Assembly (NCBI GenBank): GCA_017443295.1
Contig: JAFSNT010000095.1
Coordinates: forward strand, 1-39,243
From: Clostridia bacterium
GTDB lineage: Bacteria; Bacillota; Clostridia; Christensenellales; Aristaeellaceae
DNA: 39,243 bases
Direction: 5' to 3'
Shown: one piece after another, positions 31,470 to 38,217 of the stretch
Layout of the letters: each line of letters starts with the position of its first letter
How positions within the stretch are numbered: the first letter of the stretch is position 1
Program-made: the position numbers and the translations under genes
The notes under the pieces: generated by a model
Database searches by the model: none
What the model was told of the DNA's origin: nothing
What the model saw: only the letters and a program-made list of their open reading frames with translations

Positions 31470-32296
31470 AGCCGCGCCACCTCCTCCGCCATTTCGTCCA
31501 CGGTCAGCACGCCCTTGCGGATGGGCATGCCCTGGCCGCGCAGGGCCTGGGCCAGCCGCGCCATGGGCGGTGCGTCCAGCCGGTAGGGCTTGAGCTTCGC
31601 CGCGTCGGCGAAAATTTCCTTCGGCGTGCCGGACAGGACGATCTGCCCTTCGTGCATCAAATGTACCTGATCGCAGGCCACCGCTTCTTCCATGAAGTGG
31701 GTGATCCACAGCACGGTGATGCCCTGCTCTTTGTTCAGCCGCCGCACGGCGGCCATGACCTCCCGCCGGCCCTGGGGATCCAGCATGGCGGTGGATTCGT
31801 CAAAAATAATGGCCTCCGGCTGCATGGCCAGCACGCCCGCGATGGCCACCCGCTGCTTCTGCCCGCCGGACAGGGTGTGGGGGGCGCGGTTCGCGAACTC
31901 CAGCATGCCCACGTCCCGCAGGGCTTTTTCGATGCGGCCTGGCATTTCTTCCGTGGGCACGCCGATGTTTTCCAGGCCGAAGGCCACGTCCTCGTTCACC
32001 ACGGTGGCTACCAGCTGATTGTCCGGGTTCTGAAACACCATGCCCGCCCGGCGGCGGATTTCCCAGGTATTCTTTTCGTCCTGGGTGTCCATGCCGCATA
32101 CGGTCACTGTGCCCGCCCCGGGGGTATACAGGCCGTTGATGAGCTTCGCCAAAGTGGATTTGCCCGAGCCGTTCTGGCCCAAAATGGCATGAAAAGAACC
32201 CCGCCGCACGGTCAGGCTTACGTCCCGCACAGCCTGGGGTCCCTCGTCTTCATAAGAAAAGGATACATGATCCGCCACAATAATGGGTTCCGCCAT
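31460..32296 (-). CDS. ecfA1: ECF transporter ATPase EcfA1
   Basis: 278 residues. Walker A AILGQNGSGKSTLAK (about 38-52), Q-loop VFQNPDNQLVA (about 88-98), signature TLSGGQKQRVAIAG, Walker B AIIFDESTAMLDPQG and the His switch ITHFMEE. DEST in place of DEPT is the usual EcfA1 form. First gene of the ecfA1-A2-T operon behind a TATACT promoter. GAGGAAG stands before the ATG. The leader is short (about 40 nt) and shows no room for a riboswitch. Confidence 0.94.
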   Translation of the reverse strand: MAEPIIVADHVSFSYEDEGPQAVRDVSLTVRRGSFHAILGQNGSGKSTLAKLINGLYTPGAGTVTVCGMDTQDEKNTWEIRRRAGMVFQNPDNQLVATVVNEDVAFGLENIGVPTEEMPGRIEKALRDVGMLEFANRAPHTLSGGQKQRVAIAGVLAMQPEAIIFDESTAMLDPQGRREVMAAVRRLNKEQGITVLWITHFMEEAVACDQVHLMHEGQIVLSGTPKEIFADAAKLKPYRLDAPPMARLAQALRGQGMPIRKGVLTVDEMAEEVARLCR

Positions 32297-32343
32297 GGAG
32301 CTTCCTCGTTCCGTTCAAATTCCGCGCCCTCGGGCGCACCGTT

Positions 32344-32372
32344 AGTATATCACATATATTTCCACGCCGCAA
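32344..32372 (-). promoter_or_regulatory. Promoter of ecfA1-ecfA2-ecfT
   Basis: TTGCGG (32372-32367), 17 bp, TATACT (32349-32344) on the minus strand, in the 208-bp divergent region shared with the Ig-like gene. Confidence 0.6.
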
Positions 32373-32439
32373 CCTGGCCCGCCGCGAAATGATTCTTATA
32401 TTCTTTTGTAAAAAAGATGCGCGAAAAACCGCGGAACTC

Positions 32440-32468
32440 TTGCCAAAATCGTGTCGCAAGCGTATACT
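32440..32468 (+). promoter_or_regulatory. Promoter of the Ig-like protein gene
   Basis: TTGCCA (32440-32445), 17 bp, TATACT (32463-32468). The RNA would start about 30 bp before the ATG, with AGGAGG in the leader. Confidence 0.7.
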
Positions 32469-32504
32469 CAAATTGGCAACACTTGACATAGGAGGGAACT
32501 GAAA

Positions 32505-35138
32505 ATGAAACGCTGGATTATGGCATCTCTGTGCTGTCTTCTGCTCCTGACCCTGTGCGGAATCGCTTTGGCGGATCAGGATTTTACCTTCGCCGCGAAG
32601 GAGTATTCCATCTTTGAGGGCGACAGCCTGCAGCTGGAGCTTCTTCGCCAGGGCGCCGCCCTGGACGGCGACGTCACCTGGACGAGCGCTTCCCTGAAAA
32701 TCGCCTCCGTCACTTCCGACGGCTTCGTCACGGGCATGAGCAAGGGCGACGCGATCATTACCGCTTCCGCCAAGTCGAACGGGAAAAGCTACACCGCCAA
32801 GGCCACGATCCACGTGCTGCGCGCCGTGACCCGGGTGGCGGTGGACGAAAAGACCCTGACCGTGCTTGCGCCCGACGATCCCCTGCTCACGGATCGGCTG
32901 ACCGGCACGTTTGAAGACCCCGAAACGGGGGAGCGCCTGCCGGTGCTGCTGCTCTATGTGGGCCAGGATACCCAAATCAAAACGTCCGTCCTGCCCCAGG
33001 ACGCCAGCAACAAACGCGTTTCCCTGTCGGTGGAAGACGGGAAGCTGGTGCAGGTGCGCAATAACAACATCCTGAACGCCGCCAACGAGGGCGAAACGCT
33101 GCTGACCGTTTCCAGCCAGTCGAATCCCGAATTGGCCGCGCGGTACCACGTCTTCTGCATCAAGCGCACGCGCTCCATCGCCGTGACCGTGGACAAAAAG
33201 GCTGTGGGCGTGGGCGGAACGGCCCAGGCTGACGTGACCTTTACCCCCGCGGACGCCACCATTCAGGAGGTGGTCTGGTCAAGCCTCACGCCCAAAATCA
33301 TTTCTGTCAGCGAAACGGGCGAAATCACCGGCCTGGCCAAGGGCAACGGCCGGGTGAAGGCCACGGCGGCGGACGGCAGCGGCAAAACGGCTGAAGCCGC
33401 CATCAGCGTGCAGCAGATGCCGGAGGACATTGTGCTGACCAGCAAGGGCGACACGCTCTTTGTGGGGGGCAGCCTCGCCATCACGGCGACGGTTCAGCCC
33501 AGCACCGCCAACAACAAGAAGGTGACGTGGACGTCCTCTGATCCCGCCGTCGCCACCGTCAGCAAGGAGGGCCGCGTCACCGGCAAGAGCCGCGGCACGG
33601 TCGTCATCACCTGCGCCGCCGAAGCCGATCCCTCCGTCACCTCCCAGATCGTCCTGACGGTGGGCCAGCAGGTCACCGCCGTCAAGCCGGACGCCAAGAC
33701 CGTCACCGTGCCCGTGGGCGCGCAGCTGGTGCTGGGCTGGACGGTGGAACCCGCCGACGCCAATAACCAGAACGTGACCTTTACTTCCTCCGCCAGCCGC
33801 ATCGCCACCGTGGATGAATACGGCGTCGTGACCGGCCTGACCCGCGGCGAGGCAACCATCACCCTCAAGGCCGCGGACGGCTCCAACCGCACCGCCTCCG
33901 TGAAGGTGACGGTGATCCAGATGCCGGAATCCGTCTCCGTCAAGCAGAGCAGCGTGTTCGTTTATACGGGCCGCAATACCACGCTCACCGCCACGGTGCT
34001 GCCCGCCAACGCCAACAACAAACGGGTGACCTGGAGCGTGGTGGATCCGTCCGTCGCCACCGTCAATAAGGAAGGCCGCGTCACCGGCGTCAAGGCGGGC
34101 GTCACCACCGTGATCTGCGCCTCCGAGGAAGACCCGACGCTGACCGCTTTCTGCGTGGTGAACGTTCTGCAGCGCGTGACCGAAATCAGCGTCAGCCCCA
34201 AGGAGCTGAGCCTTCGGGTGCAGGAGAGCGCCCGCATTTCCTGGAACGTTTACCCCGACGACGCCACGGACAAGTCCGTCACCTTTACCAGCGGCAACAG
34301 CAAGGTGGCGACCGTGGATCCCGACGGCACCATTCACGCTGTCAAGCGCGGCGAAACCTACATCACCGTCAAGGCCAAGGACGGCTCCGATAAGAGCGCC
34401 AAGGTCAAGGTCAGCGTGATCCAGCCCGTGACCGGCGTGCATATGGGCCGGCAGGAATACGTGCTGGATCCCGAAGAATCCCTGACCGTCACCGCGATCC
34501 TTGAACCCAGCGACGCCAGCAACACCAACATGAGCTGGATATCCACCGATGAGCGGATCGCCACGGTGAAGGGCAAAACCAACAAGCCGCGGGTGTACGG
34601 CCATGCCTGGGGCGAAACGACCCTGATCGGCACCACCGAGGACGGCGGCTTTGTCACCAGCTGCCGCGTGCGCGTGGGCACCTACCGCAAGGCCCTGACC
34701 ATCACCGATTTCTATCTGGAAGGCAACGCGCCAAAGATTTCGCTCCGGAACAACAGCAACATGAACGTCACCCGGATCTATTTCATGATCGAACTCTACG
34801 ACGACTACGATAACCCCATCATCTGCACCACGGAAAACAGCCACATCTTCAGCGGTTACTATATGGACACCCTGGGCGAGGGCCGCACCACGCGCCACGG
34901 ACGCTTCCACTTCGATAACTATGTGCAGCCCGGCACCAAGATCGGCTACATGGTGTTCTCCCTGACCGGCTACCGCTGCGACGACGGCTTCAAGTACACC
35001 TATAAGGAAGACGATATCCTGCGTATGACCTACATGGCGGACAGCTACATCGGCCCCTACAGGGACGACGATGATTACCATGACGACGATGAACCGATCG
35101 ACGATCAGAACAGCGACCAGCCCGGCCTTTCCATTTAA
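32505..35138 (+). CDS. Secreted multi-Ig-like (Big2) domain protein
   Basis: 877 residues. A signal peptide (MKRWIM, core ASLCCLLLLTLCGIALA) precedes about eight bacterial Ig-like Big2 domains. The key pattern V-T-W-x-S and A-T-V-x-x-x-G-x-V-T-G recurs near residues 58, 173, 260, 345, 425, 510, 595 and 682. After residue about 730 comes a different beta domain (LTITDFYLEGNAPKISLRNN), and the protein ends in an Asp-rich tail with DDDDYHDDDEP. There is no LPxTG or membrane anchor. Big2 domains usually serve surface adhesion or scaffolding. Domains alternate between two types (see findings). Start: ATG at 32505 with AGGAGG nine nt upstream; monocistronic, with its own terminator. Confidence 0.9.
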   Translation: MKRWIMASLCCLLLLTLCGIALADQDFTFAAKEYSIFEGDSLQLELLRQGAALDGDVTWTSASLKIASVTSDGFVTGMSKGDAIITASAKSNGKSYTAKATIHVLRAVTRVAVDEKTLTVLAPDDPLLTDRLTGTFEDPETGERLPVLLLYVGQDTQIKTSVLPQDASNKRVSLSVEDGKLVQVRNNNILNAANEGETLLTVSSQSNPELAARYHVFCIKRTRSIAVTVDKKAVGVGGTAQADVTFTPADATIQEVVWSSLTPKIISVSETGEITGLAKGNGRVKATAADGSGKTAEAAISVQQMPEDIVLTSKGDTLFVGGSLAITATVQPSTANNKKVTWTSSDPAVATVSKEGRVTGKSRGTVVITCAAEADPSVTSQIVLTVGQQVTAVKPDAKTVTVPVGAQLVLGWTVEPADANNQNVTFTSSASRIATVDEYGVVTGLTRGEATITLKAADGSNRTASVKVTVIQMPESVSVKQSSVFVYTGRNTTLTATVLPANANNKRVTWSVVDPSVATVNKEGRVTGVKAGVTTVICASEEDPTLTAFCVVNVLQRVTEISVSPKELSLRVQESARISWNVYPDDATDKSVTFTSGNSKVATVDPDGTIHAVKRGETYITVKAKDGSDKSAKVKVSVIQPVTGVHMGRQEYVLDPEESLTVTAILEPSDASNTNMSWISTDERIATVKGKTNKPRVYGHAWGETTLIGTTEDGGFVTSCRVRVGTYRKALTITDFYLEGNAPKISLRNNSNMNVTRIYFMIELYDDYDNPIICTTENSHIFSGYYMDTLGEGRTTRHGRFHFDNYVQPGTKIGYMVFSLTGYRCDDGFKYTYKEDDILRMTYMADSYIGPYRDDDDYHDDDEPIDDQNSDQPGLSI

Positions 35139-35171
35139 GGAAAACAGAGCCTTTTTCCATGGCCGGAAAAG

Positions 35172-35200
35172 CCCCCGCCCCTCGCCGGGCGGGGGTTTTT
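35172..35200 (+). terminator. Terminator of the Ig-like gene
   Basis: CCCCCGCCC (35172-35180) pairs perfectly with GGGCGGGGG (35187-35195), loop CTCGCC, then T5. Confidence 0.9.
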
Positions 35201-35272
35201 CGGCGGGCGCGGCAATGACGCAAAAAATACGATTACCGGGCCGTATATATCCAGCATCTCTGAAATATACAC

Positions 35273-35301
35273 TTGTAATCTGCCTTGTTCTGTGCTATAA
35301 T
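35273..35301 (+). promoter_or_regulatory. Orphan promoter of the small RNA candidate
   Basis: TTGTAA (35273-35278), 17 bp, TATAAT (35296-35301). No reading frame with a ribosome site follows before the terminator about 80 nt later. Confidence 0.65.
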
Positions 35302-35307
35302 TCCTTC

Positions 35308-35388
35308 CGGTATAGTTTGTCATCAACCTGATTATACCAAAAAACGGAAATCTCCCAAGTACCTTCTCTTGAGAGATTTCTGTTTTTT
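35308..35388 (+). ncRNA. Candidate small RNA (about 80 nt)
   Basis: The predicted start is near 35308, from the promoter just upstream. The RNA has a first stem GGTATA/TATACC (35309-35314 with 35333-35338). An intrinsic terminator follows: a 16-nt stem (35344-35359 with 35368-35383; 14 Watson-Crick pairs, one G-U, one mismatch), an 8-nt loop and T6. No ORF is present. The loops (GTTTGTCATCAACCTGAT and TACCTTCT) are unpaired and could contact targets. The two stems are separated by only five bases, A-rich. The remaining 35390-35530 holds the second 27-bp motif and no gene. I cannot match it to a known sRNA family. Confidence 0.5.
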
Positions 35389-35484
35389 ATGTCCGTTTTT
35401 CCAGAGGACTTTTTTCACAGCCCCTATTGAGTAACAGCCTGCGGAACTGGGGGGCGGAGCGCCCGGCGTATCCCCGACAAAGCC

Positions 35485-35511
35485 CAATTTCTCATTCGTG
35501 CGTGAGCCGTG
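35485..35511. repeat. 27-bp dispersed motif, copy 2
   Basis: 26 of 27 bases equal the word at 9818-9844 (A to G at one site). Here it stands alone, without heptamers. It lies 20 bp before the promoter of the next operon. Confidence 0.6.
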
Positions 35512-35530
35512 GGACTTTTGCGCGTCAATC

Positions 35531-35559
35531 TTGTAATTCCCGCGGCGTTCCTATATAAT
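35531..35559 (+). promoter_or_regulatory. Promoter of the C_GCAxxG_C_C / YbaK / kinase operon
   Basis: TTGTAA (35531-35536), 17 bp, TATAAT (35554-35559), 37 bp before the first ATG. Confidence 0.8.
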
Positions 35560-35595
35560 ACGGAGGGAAAATCAAAAAAGCGAGGACGGGAGCAT

Positions 35596-35970
35596 ATGGA
35601 CAGGAAAGATCGCGCGGTTCAGTTAAAGCACAGCGGGCGCAACTGCTGCCAGGCGGTGCTTTGCGCGTTTGCGGAAGAAACGGGCATGACGGAGGAGGAA
35701 CTCATGCGGATCGGCGCGGCATTTGGCGGCGGTATGGGATGCTTAGAGGCCACCTGCGGCGCGCTGGTCGGCGCGCAAATGCTGCTGGGCATCAAAAAAT
35801 ATAGCGGCAGGCCGGTGGCCAGGGACGCCGCCGCCGCGCTTCGCAAGTTTAAGGAGCTGTGCGGGGCCACTGTCTGCCGGGATTTAAAGGGTGTGGATAC
35901 CGGCGCCGTTCTTTGCCCGTGCGACGATTGCGTGCGGAACGCCGTAAAGATCATAGAGGAGCTGGAATAA
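35596..35970 (+). CDS. C_GCAxxG_C_C family redox-like protein
   Basis: 124 residues from the ATG at 35596 (the longer frame from 35509 starts upstream of the promoter). It has a paired cysteine NCCQAVLCAF, the Gly/Cys motif FGGGMGCLEATCGALVGAQMLLG and downstream C-x-x-x-x-C and C-x-C-x-x-C residues near the end (CGATVCRDLK; LCPCDDCV). This is the C_GCAxxG_C_C family, small soluble proteins often thought to hold a redox-active or metal site. First gene of a three- or four-gene operon. GAGG is ten nt before the ATG. Confidence 0.87.
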   Translation: MDRKDRAVQLKHSGRNCCQAVLCAFAEETGMTEEELMRIGAAFGGGMGCLEATCGALVGAQMLLGIKKYSGRPVARDAAAALRKFKELCGATVCRDLKGVDTGAVLCPCDDCVRNAVKIIEELE

Positions 35971-35996
35971 AAACTGCCCGCCGAGGGCTAAGGGGT

Positions 35997-36557
35997 GTGA
36001 TCCAATTGGAATTGATTCACGGTTCTCCCGCCGATATGACGGGCCGGAGCGAAAGAGAAATCAGGGCGTATGCCTTTTTGGACAGGCTGGGGATCGACTT
36101 TGACCGGACGGATCATCCGGATCGGCCCGCCACCACCATGGAGGTGTGCGCGGACGTGGACGCGATTTTACAGGTGCATATCTGCAAAAATCTGTTTCTG
36201 TGCAACCGCCAGCAGACCAACTTTTATCTGCTGGTGATGCCGGGGGATAAGCCCTTCAAAACCAAGGAGCTGTCGGGGCAGATGGGCGTGAGCCGCCTTT
36301 CCTTTGCCAGCGAGGAATATATGGCCCGATTCCTGGACATCCATCCGGGCAGCGTTTCCGTGCTGGGCCTGATGAACGATAAAGAGCGCCGGGTGCGGCT
36401 GGTGATCGACGAGGACGTATTGAAGGAAGAATTTTTCGGGTGCCATCCCTGCGAAAACACCAGCTCCATCCGCTTCGCCACCAGGGACTTGACGGACGTG
36501 ATTTTGCCCGCGCTTCATATCGAGCCGGTCATCGTGCATTTAGAAGGAAAAGAATAA
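35997..36557 (+). CDS. YbaK/ProX-type aminoacyl-tRNA deacylase
   Basis: About 186 residues from a GTG at 35997; a TTG at 36006 with AAGGGG ten nt before it is an equally good start. The YbaK/aminoacyl-tRNA synthetase-associated fold is recognisable: TDHPDRPATTMEVCADV, then HICKNLFLCNRQQTNFYLLVMPGDKP with the catalytic-type Lys in the conserved K-N-L-F-L, then SVSVLGLMND. These trans-editing proteins hydrolyse mischarged tRNA (typically Ala-tRNA-Pro or Cys-tRNA-Pro). It starts 26 bp after the upstream gene and looks cotranscribed. The substrate cannot be told from sequence. Confidence 0.87.
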   Translation: MIQLELIHGSPADMTGRSEREIRAYAFLDRLGIDFDRTDHPDRPATTMEVCADVDAILQVHICKNLFLCNRQQTNFYLLVMPGDKPFKTKELSGQMGVSRLSFASEEYMARFLDIHPGSVSVLGLMNDKERRVRLVIDEDVLKEEFFGCHPCENTSSIRFATRDLTDVILPALHIEPVIVHLEGKE

Positions 36558-36593
36558 AAAACAGGAGCCGTCCGAAGGGAGGAAGCAGCGCCC

Positions 36594-37163
36594 ATGCTTC
36601 AGCAGATTGTAAAACTGGTTGCGGAAAACAAAGCGGACCGTCTGCTCGTTACTATCGACGGCCCGTGCGCTTCGGGAAAAACGACGTTTGCGCGGCGGCT
36701 TTCGGAAGCGCTTTGCGCCCCGGTGATCCATACGGATGATTTTGTGATCCCCCACGCCCGGAAAACCGCCGAGCGCCTGGCCTTGCCCGGCGGCAACTGC
36801 GACGCGGAACGGCTGGTGCAGGAGGTGCTTTCCCCTTTTGAGCAGGGGGCGCCTGTGAAATACCGCAGGTACGATTGCCGGGCGGACTGTCTGCTGCCGG
36901 AGGAAGAACTGCGGGAAGGCGTTCGTGTGCTGATTCTGGAAGGCAGCTATTGCAATCTGCCGGTCATTCGGAAATTTGCCGCTCTTCGCCTGTTCGTGGA
37001 CACGCCGGAGGCAATTCGGATGGAACGGCTGCAAAAAAGGGAAACGCCGGAATCCCTGCGCAGGTTTCGGGAAATGTGGATTCCCCTGGAAAACGCCTAT
37101 TTTCAGGCGTATCACTTGCCGGACGGCGGCTGCATGATTGTTTCGGGACGGGCAAATGGATAA
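36594..37163 (+). CDS. P-loop kinase (uridine kinase-like)
   Basis: 189 residues. Walker A GPCASGKTTFARRL (about 23-36), IHTDDFVIP (Asp pair, about 45-53), ILEGSYCNLP near 113-122 and an RETPESLRRF lid-like segment. It resembles uridine kinase-like and related P-loop NTPases with small-molecule substrates; the substrate is uncertain. GGGAGG lies upstream of the ATG at 36594. Its stop codon overlaps an in-frame start of a possible fourth gene (37156), suggesting tight translational coupling to something now truncated. Confidence 0.82.
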   Translation: MLQQIVKLVAENKADRLLVTIDGPCASGKTTFARRLSEALCAPVIHTDDFVIPHARKTAERLALPGGNCDAERLVQEVLSPFEQGAPVKYRRYDCRADCLLPEEELREGVRVLILEGSYCNLPVIRKFAALRLFVDTPEAIRMERLQKRETPESLRRFREMWIPLENAYFQAYHLPDGGCMIVSGRANG

Positions 37164-37228
37164 ATACGCTTTCATTTTGGGCATGATCACCGCTTTCTGC
37201 GAGTGCGTGGCGGGTGGCTGCAAAAGAA
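37156..37228 (+). pseudogene. Apparent 5' fragment of a further operon gene
   Basis: The ATG at 37156 overlaps the kinase stop by 8 bp, the usual form of coupling. It opens with a plausible protein start, MDKYAFILGMITAFCECVAG, then runs into the tail of the convergent oxidoreductase gene on the other strand, after which the frame has no protein-like content and stops at 37354. I believe I have seen similar N-termini in clostridial proteins of unknown function but cannot name one. The real gene may have been cut by a deletion or insertion. Confidence 0.35.
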
Positions 37229-37232
37229 GGAA

Positions 37233-38195
37233 TCAATACCCGATTTCCGAAAGAATGGCGTCCATCACGCCCGCGCAGCGGAGAGAAAAGGCTTTGCTGA
37301 CCCAGGGCGTTTCTCCACTGCGGATGCAGCGGCCCAATTGCTCGATTTCCAGCTGATAATTGTTGGGCGCTGATACGGTTTTGGTTTCACGTTTGCCGTC
37401 ACGGATGACGGTGTAGGGGATTTCGCCGCACTGGTTGAATTGAACGGGGGAGTGGATTTCGCCCTTTGTGCCGTAGATGTGCAGCCGGTCCAGCCGCCCG
37501 TCCGGCAGCAGCATGCCGCAGTCGAGCTTGGCCACCGCGCCGTTTTCATAGAGCAGCAGGGCGGTGGTGTACAGGTCGATGTGCTTTTCGGAGAACTGGG
37601 CGGCGGCGCGAACGCTGGCCGGATCCCGGCCTATCATCCACAGCGCCATGCTCAAAGCATAGCAGCCCAGGTCGTACATGGCTCCGCCGAAGGTTTCCTT
37701 CCGCAGGCGGATGTCCGTGTCGGCGCGGCGGGGCGTGATGAAGGCGGATTCCAAATAGCGGATTTCGCCGATGGCGTCCAGCTCTTTTTGGATGGCGGCG
37801 ATGATGGGGCTGTGAAGGTAGGCGAAAGCCTCCATGAGATGCACGCCGTTTTCCTCCGCCGCCCGGAACATGCTTTCTTCCTGCTCCCTGGACACGGCCA
37901 GAGGCTTTTCGCACAGCACGTGCTTTTTGGCGTTGAGAGCGCGGATGGCCCATGCACAGTGCAGGTCGTTGGGCAGGGGAATATAGACCGCTTCCACCTC
38001 CGGGTCGTTCAGCAATTCGTCATAGCTGCCGTAGGCTTTTTCAAAGCCGAATTCATTTTGAAATGCCTGGGCCTTTTCCAGGCTGCGGCCCGCCACGGCG
38101 TACAGATCGCAGTTGCCCGCCAGCTTCATGGCGGGAATGGTCTGGCTCCGGGCGATGCCCGCCGTGCCTAAAACGCCCCATTTGATGTTTGCCAT
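37233..38195 (-). CDS. Gfo/Idh/MocA family NAD(P)-dependent oxidoreductase
   Basis: 320 residues. The Rossmann start MANIKWGVLGTAGIARSQTIPA (GxxGxxxA-type) leads to the EKPLA box (CEKPLAVSREQ, about 95-105), then GGAMYDLGCYALSMALWM with the His/Asp-type catalytic region, and a beta-rich C-terminal domain. Members use NAD(P) on sugars, inositols or related diols; the substrate is not decidable. AAGGAGG eight nt before the ATG. It lies 22 bp behind the ABC exporter gene and is probably in the same operon. It converges with the kinase operon and no clear terminator is seen in the 70-bp gap. Confidence 0.93.
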   Translation of the reverse strand: MANIKWGVLGTAGIARSQTIPAMKLAGNCDLYAVAGRSLEKAQAFQNEFGFEKAYGSYDELLNDPEVEAVYIPLPNDLHCAWAIRALNAKKHVLCEKPLAVSREQEESMFRAAEENGVHLMEAFAYLHSPIIAAIQKELDAIGEIRYLESAFITPRRADTDIRLRKETFGGAMYDLGCYALSMALWMIGRDPASVRAAAQFSEKHIDLYTTALLLYENGAVAKLDCGMLLPDGRLDRLHIYGTKGEIHSPVQFNQCGEIPYTVIRDGKRETKTVSAPNNYQLEIEQLGRCIRSGETPWVSKAFSLRCAGVMDAILSEIGY

Positions 38196-38217
38196 TTTAT
38201 CTGCCTCCTTTTCCTGT

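Noticed and set aside
32297-32504. Riboswitch in front of ecfA1 or the Ig-like gene
   Set aside because: Both leaders are only about 30-45 nt and show no conserved aptamer; the ECF S component, where such switches usually occur, is not here.
9818-35511. The two 27-bp words as attachment sites of an integrated element
   Set aside because: The 25.6 kb between them holds core genes such as mreB, addA, ssb and ribosomal proteins, and no integrase or recombinase.
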